DNA of 64,000 nucleotides from assembly GCA_016946835.1 (NCBI GenBank), contig JACVTC010000125.1, positions 334,001-398,000 on the forward strand, given 5' to 3'. Below the pieces are notes generated by a model that was not told the origin of the DNA, searched no databases, and was given only the letters and a program-made list of their open reading frames with translations. Source of the stretch: Neocallimastix lanati (nom. inval.) (taxonomy: Eukaryota; Neocallimastigomycota; Neocallimastigomycetes; Neocallimastigales; Neocallimastigaceae). The translations under genes were made by a program, and so were the position numbers. The stretch's first letter is position 1. Each line of letters opens with the position of its first letter. Shown one piece after another: positions 11,968 to 23,414 of this stretch.

Positions 11968-12886
11968 TAAAAATATCGTATCATTTGTGATAAATAACGA
12001 AATTATAAAATTAAAATAAATAATAAATAATAAATTCTTATTTAACTTAATCCAAAATTAATTCTTTTAGAAGTCCCGAAATCAATTTAAGAAAATTAAT
12101 TAAAAGAAATAAATGAAAATAAAAATAATAATAATTTAATTAATCATTAACAATTTTAATTAAAACTAAAATAAATTAATGATATTTTTATAAAATTATA
12201 AACAAACAAAATAATAAACAAATTTATAAACATTTTAAAATTAAAATTAAATAGTTGAATAATCTTTAAATTACCTTTTATTTAAAATAATTAATATTTT
12301 ATTTATTTTATAACTCAACTTTTATACACAAATTATAACTAAAACTTGTTTATTTTAATACTTTATTTGTAAATATTTATAACAATTATTTATTTTATTC
12401 ATTTTATTGTTTATAAGTGTAAATAGTTTAAAATTATTGAAAAATATAAAAACATGTAAATATTTCTTTTAAATTATTCTTTATTATTAATAATTTCAAT
12501 AACTTATTTTATATATTTTATTAGTTTAATAGTTATTAATAATCAAAATTTTTATTATTAAAATTTAAATAAATTATTATAAATAATAAATATTTTATTT
12601 TATTATTTTATTAGTTTTAATTATTATTTTTCTTTTATTAATTTAAATAAAAATTAATAATTAAATAAATAAAAATTAATATTAAAATATATATATTAAA
12701 TAAAAGTTCTAATAAAACATAAATCTTAAATATTGAAATCTTAATTATAAAAATCTGTGTGTGCTATTTATTATTTAAATTTAATTAAATTGTTATAATT
12801 AATAAAAACATCTTGACCTGACCAATTTAACCCAAACTAGGAAAGATTTAACTATAATCTTACCTACCTTACAAAAACCTTTACAT
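11968..12886 (+). mobile_element. LTR-like repeat (TGATAAATAA family), mosaic 3' part
   Basis: The first 700 bases match the repeat at 7905 and the outer repeat at 28941/30240. From about 12690 the sequence instead matches the 3' end of the inner solo LTR at 29990-30180 (shared TCTGTGTGTG and CATCTTGACCTGACCAATTTAA). It is therefore a mosaic of two LTR subfamilies, by recombination or template switching. It abuts the truncated end of the next LTR at 12887. Confidence 0.55.
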
Positions 12887-13807
12887 ACAACTTAATAATA
12901 ATTAAATAATAATTATTACTAAATTGAGAAAGCAAAAAAGATAAATATACTTATCTTCTATAAGAAAAAGTTTATTATAACTAATTATAATAAACTAATA
13001 ACACAGAATTGTCAAGAGAAAGGATTATTTTATTTTATTTTTAAATTTGTTTTATTAAAACTTACTTTACTAAAATAGAAATATAAAATATTTATTAATG
13101 TTATTACTATATTATAATTGTTATAATAATAACTCTTGATTTCTCAAAGAGAATTCAAGAGCCTTATTTATACTTTTTTGAAAAATAAGGTTAAATTAAA
13201 AAATGTTTTCTAATCTTAACAAATCTCTTATCTAGGAAAAGATTAGAGAGAAAAACCTAGATAAGATTTTTGATCGATATTCTATCCATATCGATCATCG
13301 TATCAATTAGGTAAAACCAATTACTTTTAAGAAGTAATTGGGAAAAACCCTAATTAACCGATTCGCTAATCTAATGTAATTGATCGAAAATAAAAGAATA
13401 AAATAATAAAAAATATTTCGATCATAAAATCATAAATTTACAAATAAGGAAAATAACATAATAAACATAATAATGATATTAATAAACAAAATACAGAATA
13501 CATTATTAAGTACATATTTGAATACATAATATACTTATTTACAATTTAATTAAATAAATAAACTAAGACTAATAAATTTAATAATTAAATGTATAATTAA
13601 ATAAACTATAATTATTTATAAATGTATAAATAATAATTAATTAAATAAATTTTGTTGTATTAAATTAATGAATATTTAATATTGAGTTAAATAAATTATT
13701 AATAATATTTAAATGAATAAATATTATATAATTAAATAAAGTTATAATTATAACTTTAACTAAGAAAATATAATTATTTTATTTAAAAATAATTATAGAT
13801 TCTTACA
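12887..13807 (-). mobile_element. LTR of the 0.95-kb family, minus orientation, truncated at its U5 end
   Basis: This is the reverse complement of the solo LTR at 6371-7324, with the outer end TGTAAGAATC at 13807. The inner end lacks the last few dozen bases and abuts the mosaic repeat at 12886. The pseudoknot segments are intact at 13210-13265. With 6371-7324 it forms a large inverted repeat of about 0.9 kb arms around a 5.6-kb interval. The base sequence right of the LTR starts ATTTG, close to the TTTTG target seen elsewhere. Confidence 0.8.
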
Positions 13808-14402
13808 ATTTGATCCGGAACTAGCTTATTTACTTCAAATAAGCATATATAAAAATGATAAAAAGAAAAAAATATAAAATGTTTATAATAATGAAATTAT
13901 TTAAAATTAAAATAGTTATAAATAAAAAAAAAATTTATTTATAATAAAATTACTTATAAAAAAAATAATTATCGATAAATTGTTTTTAATAAAATAAATA
14001 CAGAAATATTTAATTCTGTATAAAATTAAATCGATTGACAATACTAACTATTATTTTTATTGTTTTCTCTAAAATAGATTATTATTTTATTAGTTTTCTC
14101 ATAAAAATATTTTGTGTGGCATAAGATATTGTTACACAATCTTTATAATTTTAAATAATATTTTTATTAAAAAAAAAAAAAAAGATAAAATTTTTTATTT
14201 TTATATTAAATAATTATTTTTATATAAAAAATTTTTTTTTCTCAATTTTATATTATTAAATATTTTTTTTATAAAATAAATATATATATATTCAATTTTA
14301 TATTATTAAATAACCTTTTTTTATAAAATATATATATATATTTTTTCTCAATTTTATATTATTAAATAACTTTTATTTATAAAAAAAAAAAATTATTTTA
14401 AG
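13808..14402 (+). repeat. AT-rich leader with about three 50-bp tandem units
   Basis: Upstream of the Gag at 14403, units containing TCAATTTTATATTATTAAATA followed by T/A runs and TATATATATA recur at roughly 14239, 14292 and 14346. The short segment 13808-13850 (GATCCGGAACTAGC) is GC-richer. No coding capacity is seen. Confidence 0.5.
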
Positions 14403-15647
14403 ATGAAAATCAGTGAAATTTCCCGTATGATTCCTAGGTTAGGAAATCATGATAGGGATATAGAAAGTTGGGCCGAAGAGTTCCAAAGAATTATGGAACT
14501 TGCTAACATTGAGGAACCAAAAAGGATTTTCGCGTGGGCAAAAGAGTGCGTTCAGGGACGTCTTAAGGGTATACTCGAAGACCTTAAGACTATAGATGGT
14601 GATGATGTTACTTATCCCAATATTAACGAAATGAAAACTTCTATTGAAGATTATCTGGAGGTTACCCAACAAGAAAAATGCTTTAATTTAAAAGCACTTA
14701 AAATAAGAAGAAACGAAACTATAAGGGATTTTAATTGGAGATATAATAACTTACATAATTCATTAAACCCTGAATCCCAGGAATTTATCACAATTAAAGA
14801 TCATTGTAATTCTATATCAAGTAGACCTTTTGCCAGAACTCAAATAATTACTGCTCAACCAGATACACTTGAAGAGGCACTCCAAATTGCTGAATTAGCC
14901 GAAAATGCAACTGAAGCATCAAACATTCCGAATAACATAATAATAGCTCTGGGAAATGAAAATAATAGTTTTCAATACAATCCTTATTATATGCCCAATA
15001 GCTCTCCTTTTAATTTCTTACACAATAATCCTTATTATGACACTTTTGATAATAACATAAATCCCGTCCTTTATACTAATAATAAATCCTTCAATATTCC
15101 TAATAACAATGGAAATATGAATTTTAGATATAATAGAATGTATAATAATTATTATAATGCTTATTCTAATCTTTATAATAATAATGAATACAATAACCGA
15201 TTTAATCACGGATTAAACAATAATTATTCTCAATATGACCCTTATAACAATTATCATAATAATAATTTTAATAATTTTGACAGTTACAATAGGAACAATT
15301 TCAATAATAATTTGAAAAATGATAATACTTTTAATAAAATTAATAACTTCAATAATACGAGATATAATAGTAATAGCAATAATAACATTAATAATAATAG
15401 ATTCCTCACAAACAATGTAAACAATGATAGGAATTTGAATAAACAAGCTAAAAATAATAATTATAATAATGTCAATAATAACAATTATATTAATAATAAT
15501 AATAAAACATTAAAATGTTTTAAATGCAATCAATTCGGACATAAATTACAAGATTGTCCATATTCTTATCGTGAATTAGCCATAATGGAAGAAGAAGGAA
15601 AGCTTAGTATCAATAATATTAATAATAACAATAAGCCTTTAAACTAA
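14403..15647 (+). CDS. Asn-rich Gag with CCHC zinc knuckle (retroelement fossil)
   Basis: This open frame of 414 codons has a capsid-like helical first half (residues 1-180, e.g. DIESWAEEFQRIMELA), a long Asn/Tyr/Phe-rich low-complexity segment (about 200-370), and a CX2CX4HX4C knuckle (CFKCNQFGHKLQDC) near residue 374-387. The capsid domain oligomerises and the knuckle binds RNA in this family. The homologous Gag at the left edge of the window shares the order of parts. Confidence 0.85.
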   Translation: MKISEISRMIPRLGNHDRDIESWAEEFQRIMELANIEEPKRIFAWAKECVQGRLKGILEDLKTIDGDDVTYPNINEMKTSIEDYLEVTQQEKCFNLKALKIRRNETIRDFNWRYNNLHNSLNPESQEFITIKDHCNSISSRPFARTQIITAQPDTLEEALQIAELAENATEASNIPNNIIIALGNENNSFQYNPYYMPNSSPFNFLHNNPYYDTFDNNINPVLYTNNKSFNIPNNNGNMNFRYNRMYNNYYNAYSNLYNNNEYNNRFNHGLNNNYSQYDPYNNYHNNNFNNFDSYNRNNFNNNLKNDNTFNKINNFNNTRYNSNSNNNINNNRFLTNNVNNDRNLNKQAKNNNYNNVNNNNYINNNNKTLKCFKCNQFGHKLQDCPYSYRELAIMEEEGKLSINNINNNNKPLN

Positions 15648-15881
15648 TTAATGGGAGAAGGAATACTCCCAAAAATCAAACCTATTCACATCAACTAATA
15701 ATTCATACTATACAAGACCCTTCTGAACATGAAATTGTTGCTGCGGCCATTAGGAAAACAAAAAATAAAATTGATAACACACCTTATCATCATAAAACGA
15801 TTAAAGAAAACTTATTATCAAACCCGCAACCTATTAAAATTCCTGCTAATAATAATACAATGGAAATGGAAATGGATAACC

Positions 15882-16194
<313 letters not shown>

Positions 16195-16566
16195 ACTGAT
16201 AATTATAATAATAATAGTACGATTAGTTTTAGTAATAAGGATAATAATAATACCAACGACATTTATAATTCAAATATTCTTGGGAATACTGAATCCTTAA
16301 AAATTTTAGATCCATCTATTATTAGTCAACCTTCTATTCAGAAAACAAAACAAAAAAGTAAAAAACAAAGGGCAAAAGAAATTATTAAATTAGCTAAAGA
16401 GATAGAACTACCAAGCCAAAAGAAACATGAAAATAATAATATCAATAATAATAGTAATAATAATATAATAAAAAAAGTAAAAATAATAGGTGATCAAAAA
16501 CGATATGACATAGTACATGATGTAGGAGATACTGTAGCCAACATAACAATTGGACAATTACTAGAT

Positions 16567-17950
16567 TTGAATCCTAAATTAAGAACAGAATTGTCTAAAT
16601 CTCTTAAGCTAACAACGATGACTACAATTAATGAAGCTAATTATAACGAAGAAGATATATTATCAACTATTAAACAAGATAAAATAGTAAAAACTCATGG
16701 AAAAGTTGAAGGAGTTGATACAATTATATACTTAGATTCATGTTCTAGCATTAACTTGATTACTAAAAGTTTTCTAATAAAAAATAACATAAATATAATA
16801 TAACAGAATCAATAATTACAATTATTTTATTATTTTAATATTTAGTATTATTTTTCAATAAAGTTTTAAAACAAATAATTAAATTTAAAAAATATTATTC
16901 CTGGTATAGTTGTTAGTAACTAATACCATGAATCAAACTACTTAGAGTTCGATTCACATTTATTATTATTTTATAGTTTTATTCTAAAAAATATCTAGAA
17001 GATTCTTCATAGTTCAAGAAATTACTAGAATTTCTTGATAATTATTATACTTAATTAAAATTTATTCTATTATATTCTTAATTCTATTGTTTTCTATTTT
17101 TTCTAAATTTTTCGATTTTTAAGAACTTTTTAGAAACTTTTATTTTTATTTTTTAATAACTTTAACTTTTGAAAAAAATATAAATATGAGTAAAATTCTT
17201 ATTAAAAAATATTCTTTTCTTTGTGTTTTTTATTTTAATTTTTATAGTTAATAAAACTTAATTTTTTAACAAAACTTTTTTTAATATTAATACTATATCA
17301 ACCCTTGCGGCTTATAGTATTATAATAAATATAACTAATAAAATAATTATAATAAAAAAATAAATAAAAAATAAAATAATTTTTGTTTTTTTTTGAGTGT
17401 TATTATATTTATTATAATATTTTGTTATATATAAGTCCTTTATCACAGATAAAAGAAACTTTTCTTCAAGCATTCAATAATGAAACCATAGTCTCCAAAC
17501 TTTTCGAGATTGAAATAACCATAGGAGATATTACTCTTAAAGAAATTTTCAGACTCATTGAAAAAGATGATATATTTAATGTATTAATTGGTGTTGATAC
17601 TTTGAGACATATGAAATTGATTATCGATTTTACAGACAACAATTTATATCAAAAATTAGACGATATTAAAAAAATTGGAAGTATTGAAAATGTTTCTTCC
17701 CTTCGTTACGAGGAATTTAATAACGATTTTAATGATCTAAATTCCAACGATAATGTAAATGAAATAAATTATTTAAAAGGAAATAATAGTAATGAATTAT
17801 ATTGTGATAATAAAAACAATGATTTAAACAAAAATAATAGTTTAAATAAAAATAAGAATTCGAATAAAAATAAGAATTCGAATAAAAATAAGAATTCGAA
17901 TAAAAATAAGAATTCGAATAAAAGTAATAATTTCATTAAAAAAATGATTT
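16567..17950 (+). CDS. Retropepsin-like protease region, split by an insertion (retroelement fossil)
   Basis: The left piece carries the active-site motif YLDSCSSINLITKSF near 16728-16775. The right piece resumes near 17440 with the part corresponding to the C-terminal half (IKETFLQAFNN, then FNVLIGVDTLRHMKLIIDF). The order and motifs match the protease at 1.85-2.12 kb. A foreign segment separates the pieces. An Asn/Lys-rich linker with tandem repeats follows. Confidence 0.75.
16803..17440. mobile_element. Unclassified insertion of about 0.63 kb with a tRNA-like promoter
   Basis: Sequence with no coding potential interrupts the protease region of the host element. Its ends look like short inverted repeats (TATAACA at the left, TGTTATA at the right). 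Inside are a box A/box B pair (see 16895-16967) and T-rich stretches. It could be a SINE-like element, a MITE or a composite. Exact borders are uncertain within a few bases. Confidence 0.5.
16895..16967 (+). promoter_or_regulatory. tRNA-like box A and box B (Pol III promoter-like) in the insertion
   Basis: TGGTATAGTTG (16902-16912) fits box A, TRGYNNAGYNG. GAGTTCGATTC (16945-16955) fits box B. If the T of box A is tRNA position 8, the G of GTTCGATTC falls on position 53, exactly the canonical spacing. The acceptor and T stems no longer pair, so this is not a functional tRNA; it resembles the head of a tRNA-derived SINE or a decayed tRNA. Confidence 0.55.
17845..17916 (+). repeat. Four 18-bp tandem repeats (Asn-Lys-Asn-Lys-Asn-Ser)
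   Basis: The unit AATAAAAATAAGAATTCG occurs four times in a row, followed by a degenerate unit. It lies in frame in the linker after the protease region and encodes NKNKNS repeats. It illustrates slippage-driven growth of low-complexity linkers in this element family. Confidence 0.9.
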
Positions 17951-18359
17951 AAATAATGGCTTAAATAAAAATGAGAACTTCAATAAAAATATTAAACCGA
18001 ATAGCATTTAAATGAAGATATTGATTTAAATAAAAATAAAAATTTAACTAATAATAATAATAATATTGACTCAAATGAAAATTTTGACTTTAATATAAAT
18101 ATAAACTTAAATAGAAATGATGATTTTATTGATATAAATAAAAATAATGTAATAAATTCGAAAAATGAAAATTTCTTAAATAATAATTATATTGAAAATG
18201 ATGAAGCAGCTAAAGAATATCTTTTATGTACCCAAGATCAATATGAGAAGATCTTTATTAATGATAATAAGAATAAATCTAAGGAAGAATTAATAGAAGA
18301 AATCATTGAGGGAACAGATGAAGACAAAAGACAAGCCCTTAAACAATTATTAGAAAACA

Positions 18360-19060
18360 ACAAAGAATTACTAGCTATCAGCACTGATGATTTGGGAAAA
18401 TCGAAACTATTTGCTCATGAAATTAAGTTAAATCCAAATCAAAAACCTATTACGCAGAGGAAATATAGAATTGCTGACAAAAAGAAAATGGAAATCTTAA
18501 GAGAAGAAATTCAAAAACTCCGAGATAATGGACTCATCGAGCCTTCTCAATCTTCTTGGTCTTTTCCAGTTGTTCTTGTACCTAAAAATAATGGTACATG
18601 GAGAATGCGCGTTGACTATCGGAAGCTCAATGACATCACAGAGAAGGATGCCTACCCATTACCATATATTGAAGAAATATTATTCTCAGTAGGTAATGAT
18701 GTAAAATTTCTATCTACGCTTGATCTATTTTCCGGATTCCACCAGATTCCAATGAAAAAGGAAGATAGGGATAAAACATGTTTTACTACCATTTATGGAA
18801 ATTATAATTTTAAAGTAATGCCCTTCGGATTATGTAATGCTCCCGCTACTTTCCAAAGGGAGATGAATAGAATATTTTTACCTTTAATAGGAAAATGTAT
18901 GTTTGTCTACATGGACGATTTAGTAATCTTTTCATGCAGCTTGGAAGAACACTTAAAGAATCTCCAAGATATTTTCAATATTATCAAAGAAAATGGTCTT
19001 AAAGTTAATCTCTCAAAATGTCACTTTTTGAAAAAAGAATGTATATCTATTTATAAAAGA
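18360..19060 (+). CDS. Ty3/gypsy reverse transcriptase, truncated (retroelement fossil)
   Basis: RT motifs are well kept: LIEPSQSSWSFPVVLVPK, MRVDYRKLND, STLDLFSGFHQIP, MPFGLCNAPATFQ and the catalytic YMDD box near 18907. The frame runs to LKVNLSKCHFLKKE and then passes into unrelated AT-rich sequence, so thumb, RNase H and integrase are absent. Confidence 0.9.
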
Positions 19061-21145
19061 TTTTTAATAATACTTTATTATATAATTGTATTACTACATA
19101 ATAAATTAAATAAAATAAAATAAAACGACAAAAATAATTCTTAAAATTCTGTTTTAAAATAAAGTGTGTAGTAAATATATATTTCTATATTAGAATATAC
19201 TATTTTATTTTATACTATCTTGCAAACTCACAAAAAAAATTGATACTAAAATATTAATAAGAAAAATTAATAAAATAACGTATCAAATTTGATAAAGAAT
19301 GAACAAATAATCTTATTATTTTAGTTAGAATTATATTTTCTTACCTAACCACTCAAATAAATTATTTTATTCTTCAATACTCTGGAACTTTCCTATATTC
19401 TATGATTAAATTTTATTATTAATATTTTATTATTAAATTTTTATATATTATTAATATCAAATTAAAGATGAAAAATTATTATTAATATTCAATGATTTTA
19501 TTAATATCAATATATTATCAATATCACTTTATTATTAATATTAATTATATAGTTATATCAATATTATTAATAATTTATATTTTCTAAAATATATTATTTA
19601 TTATAATTTCTAAAAATCAATTCAATTAATTACTAAATTTTATATTGATAATTTAAACATATTTTTTTTTGGTAATTTTTAATTACTAAAAACTTACTAA
19701 ACCACACTTAAAAATTCTGTATAATTTTTATATTTTTCTTTTATATATATTATTAATTTTAAATAATAATAAATATTTTATAATTAAATAATATTTAATT
19801 ATTATTTATTAAAAATAAATAATAATTATATTAATAATTTAAAATCAATTTAAAACATTATTTTAGTAATTAGTTATAAATATTTAGAAAATATTTTAGA
19901 TAGGCTTAACAAATATTAAATGTAGAAAAAAATATAAATACATCTAATTTTAAAATAACTTTTTAAAAGATAGGAATTAATAAAACATTTTTTTTAATTA
20001 TTTTTTTAATTGAAATAATTTTTATAAAAATTATATAAAACCAATATTTATTTATTTATTTAATTCATTAAAGTGTTCAAAATATTATAATCCAAAATTT
20101 GTTACGAAACCGTAACAAATTTAATAAGAATGTACCAAATAATGCATTCTTAATTAAATCTACGATTCATTTCTAATACATTATGTGTACATTATTTGTA
20201 CTTTAATAAATTTTTAAATCCAAATATCAAAAATTAAATCAAAAATTATATTAAACTTTATATTTTTATATTAAATCTTATATTAATAGTAATATTTTTA
20301 TATATTTAAAACTTATATTAACAATATTAATAATAAATCTTATTTTTTTTATTTTTATATTAATAATGGAAATTTGTATTAATAATATTTTTATATATTG
20401 ATAATTAAAAATTTATATATTATATTTTAACTTTTATTATAAAATTTTATATCGAAATGTTTTATTTTATATTGAAAAATATTTTATTTTATTAAAAACT
20501 TTTATATTAGAATAGTATTTTTATCTTTATCTGAATATATTAGTAAATTTTAATAATAATTATAGCCAATTAAATAAATTTGTATTAGTAATATTTTAGA
20601 TAGGTTATAAAAAAAAAATGTTTTATTAATATTATAAATGTATTTTATCTATATTGTTATAACTAAATCTTATATAATTGATTATAAAAATCAATTTAAA
20701 TTTAATAGTTTTTATAAAAAAAAAAATAAAATGTAATAATATAAAATTTAGTGGCAAGAACAACTTTTATACCTTGAAAAAAAAGTATAAATAGTTGTAA
20801 ATTTTGTTACCAATTTTTAAAAATCATAAAAATATAAAAAAGATTTAAATAAATAAATAAAATAAAATAAATAAAATAAAATCTTTGCATTTATTATTGT
20901 TTTTATTTAATTTCTCATAACCTTAGCAAATTTGAGTAAGAAATTAGACTTATTGTTATAAGTCTATATTTCTTAATCCTTAATAATTATAAAATAATTA
21001 TTAAGTTTACTTAATTTTATAAATAATTAATTATTAATAATGTAACAAATTTTATTAAATTATATATTAAATTTTATTAAATACATTTTGTATTTATTTT
21101 GTATATATTACTATATTCAGTTCTGTATCTATTTTTGTATTTTTC
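19061..21145. other. AT-rich sequence, probably LTR-derived; no gene seen
   Basis: No credible coding frame on either strand. TTTGATAAAGAATGAAC near 19290 matches LTR-start-like motifs at 5873 and 21491, so much of this stretch is probably degraded LTR. A perfect short hairpin lies at 20095-20122. Confidence 0.4.
20095..20122. other. Perfect hairpin, 12-bp arms and AAAC loop
   Basis: AAATTTGTTACG (20095-20106) is followed by AAAC and then the exact reverse complement CGTAACAAATTT (20111-20122). The tetraloop and perfect arms stand out in otherwise unstructured A/T sequence. Fold-back of a small element or an RNA hairpin are both possible. Confidence 0.6.
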
Positions 21146-21437
21146 TAAATTTTATTCATAAGTTAATTCGGTTGTTTTATTTTATTCTATCCTATCTTTA
21201 TTTTGTTATTATTTTTTTATTTTTTCTATAATAATTATTGATATTCGGTTAAATTGTTATAATATTTTTCTTAATTTTATTCATAAGTTAATTCGGTTAA
21301 ATTGTTATATTTTTCTTAATTTTATTCATAAGTTAATTCGGTTAAATTGTTATATTTTTCTTAATTTTATTCATAAGTTAATTCGGTTAAATTGTTATAT
21401 TTTTCTTAATTTTATTCATAAGTTAATTCGGTTAAAT
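21146..21437 (+). repeat. 45-bp tandem repeats
   Basis: The unit TTAATTTTATTCATAAGTTA continues ATTCGGTTAAATTGTTATAT and ends TTTTC. It occurs in near-identical copies starting at 21271, 21316, 21361 and 21406 (the last partial), with a diverged partial copy just before and one at about 21146. It ends shortly upstream of a polypurine-like tract at 21477. The period is divisible by three but no protein family is recognisable. Confidence 0.9.
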
Positions 21438-21469
21438 ATAGTAAAATATAACTCAGCTACAATATAGCT

Positions 21470-22122
21470 TGAGTCTTAGCGGGGGCATCGTGATAAAGAA
21501 TGAAGTAATAAATTGATTCTTATTAAAAACCTCTTAATATAGTCAATGTGATTTTTAAAATATTAATAAATTTATGTATTCTTTACATTAATAATTTTAC
21601 TATATTATTTGATCTAAAAATTTAAGTTTATACATAAAATTTAATTTAAATTTATGTTCATTCTTTTTAAAGGTAAATTAAATTTATGAGAGTCTATCAA
21701 CAACATAGTACTAATTACTTTTAGTATTATTCTTCTAAATAAGGAATAATTGCTGTATATAAACAACTTAAATAACTTTATCAATATTTCTGTCTTTCGA
21801 ATTAAGAAATAATTGAAATGAAGAAATAAATAAAATAAAATTTTCTGTATTTAAAATTATAAAAGAATTTTCATATATTAATAAATGTATTTTATTTTCT
21901 ATTATGTCATTCAAATTAATATATAAGATTACATATTAAATTAGTATCAAAATTAAGTTAAAGTATTCAATATTATTGTAATGCTGCTTCTTTTTTTTTG
22001 TTTAATTCTTATCTATAATGCATCTTTTATATTATAGATTTATTTTAGTTAATTTGAATATTAGGAAATAATAAAATTTCTATTTATTACAATAAGGAAA
22101 TAATCAATAAGATTTAAAAATC
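21470..22122 (+). mobile_element. Polypurine-like tract followed by probable LTR
   Basis: TTAGCGGGGGCATCG (near 21477) directly precedes TGATAAAGAATGAAG (near 21491). The same order, G-run then TG, is seen after the integrase at 5278, so this is probably the 3' end of another LTR element whose coding part is gone. Downstream sequence to about 22.1 kb is AT-rich without genes. Confidence 0.45.
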
Positions 22123-22214
22123 TATTGTTTTTCCATCTCTTCAACTACTTCCAGAGGCTTTGCTACTTTTATATCTTCAAAAAGATATAAATTGACTACC
22201 TTGGAATCCCTTTC
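22123..22214 (-). pseudogene. Possible isolated 3' exon of an unrecognised gene
   Basis: On the minus strand a strong acceptor-like sequence (pyrimidine run, then CCCCTAG) is followed by a protein-like frame reading ERDSKVVNLYLFEDIKVA and ending VVEEMEKQ-stop. Codon use looks coding and the composition differs from the surrounding repeats. No upstream exon in matching phase was found; the next candidate donor (GTAAGT near 22691-22696) is out of phase. Possibly a gene fragment stranded by repeats. I do not recognise the protein. Confidence 0.3.
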
Positions 22215-22584
22215 TAGGGGGAGAAAAAAAAAAGAATAAATAAAAATAATAAAAAAAATAAATAAAAATATAAATAAAATAAATAAAAATAAAATAAATA
22301 AATAAAAATATAAATATAAATAAAATAAATAAAAATAAAATAAATAAATAAAAATAAAATAAGTAAATAAAAATAAAATAAGTAAATAAAAATAAAATAA
22401 GTAAATAAAAAAATAATAATAAAAATAAAATAAAACTTAAAATAAAAATCGGGAATTCAAAATTAAAAATTGATATTAAAACATACACAATAATTTTATT
22501 TATTTAGAAAAAAAAAATATATATATATACTAGAAAAAAAAAAATATAAAATTAAAATTAAAATTTTATAAATATTTAGTTAAA

Positions 22585-22632
<48 letters not shown>

Positions 22633-22690
22633 TACAATAATGTAGAAATATAAAATATATATAAATAAATATTAAAAATTTAAAGTAGCA
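22215..22690. repeat. A-rich simple repeats (AAATAAAAATAA type)
   Basis: Imperfect AAAATAAATA arrays and a long poly-A run (22587-22628) fill this stretch. The apparent minus-strand frame here is only the Phe/Leu/Ile translation of the repeat. Confidence 0.8.
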
Positions 22691-23290
22691 CTTACGTCCT
22701 TACTATATTAGTTGGATAAGTAATTTCACTCAGCAAAGTTGTTATATTTCTGTTTGTGCAAGAGAAACAGTGTGATATAAAACTTTGAAATATTTATTCC
22801 TATCAAGTACTAATTAGTAAGAATAATAATTTAATTATTTATTCATTAATATAAGAATACTTTTATACAATTTATAACTTATTGTAATCGGCAGCTGTTG
22901 GATGAAAAACTCCTTAGCTTAAGGCTTTGTTACAATTAAGTGTATATAGTAATTCATTTATATTATCGACTAAATTATTATAATTGAAATTATAAATTCA
23001 AATTTGTAAATATATACATATATATATTGATACCAAGACTGTTGATATATATATAGATAAAAAAATTAGACCTTTATATTAGAGAGTAGGAGGATTGCTT
23101 TACACATAGGGAGGTAGTAGAGCATTATTGAATAAGGACTAGTGATACAAGTGATAACAGAATAGAAAAAGTGGTAAGGTCCCGTGTTCATACAGGCACA
23201 CACTACTCTGTTATATTCGCTATTCTGACGGTTCAATAGTGGAGGTCGAACGACCCTGTAAAGAATCTGCGGATCCGAAAATAATATAAA
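22690..23290 (+). other. GC-enriched island with complementary segments, non-coding
   Basis: Two islands, 22690-22930 and 23085-23275, have far more G+C than their surroundings but no coding frame. In the second, ATAACAGA (23154-23161) can pair with TCTGTTAT (23207-23214), while the overlapping CAGAATAG (23158-23165) can pair with CTATTCTG (23220-23227), giving alternative or crossing helices. GGTCGAACGACC near 23243 is a self-complementary hairpin. The style resembles the leader RNA at 9.9 kb, so it may be the leader of a lost LTR element. Confidence 0.4.
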
Positions 23291-23414
23291 GTTAATAATA
23301 TATATAAGAAATATTTAAAAATTTTCCTAATTATTTTTTTTTAATTTAGCAATTTATTCTGTGCTACATATAAGAAATTTTAGTTTACTACATTCCGAAT
23401 AATTGTCTATTATC

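Noticed and set aside
16895-16967. Functional tRNA gene
   Set aside because: Promoter boxes are perfect in spacing, but the acceptor, D and T stems do not pair and no sensible anticodon arm forms.
22177-22488. Minus-strand Phe/Leu/Tyr-rich frame resembling a membrane protein
   Set aside because: It is the translation of AAATAAAATA repeats; hydrophobicity is a by-product of composition.
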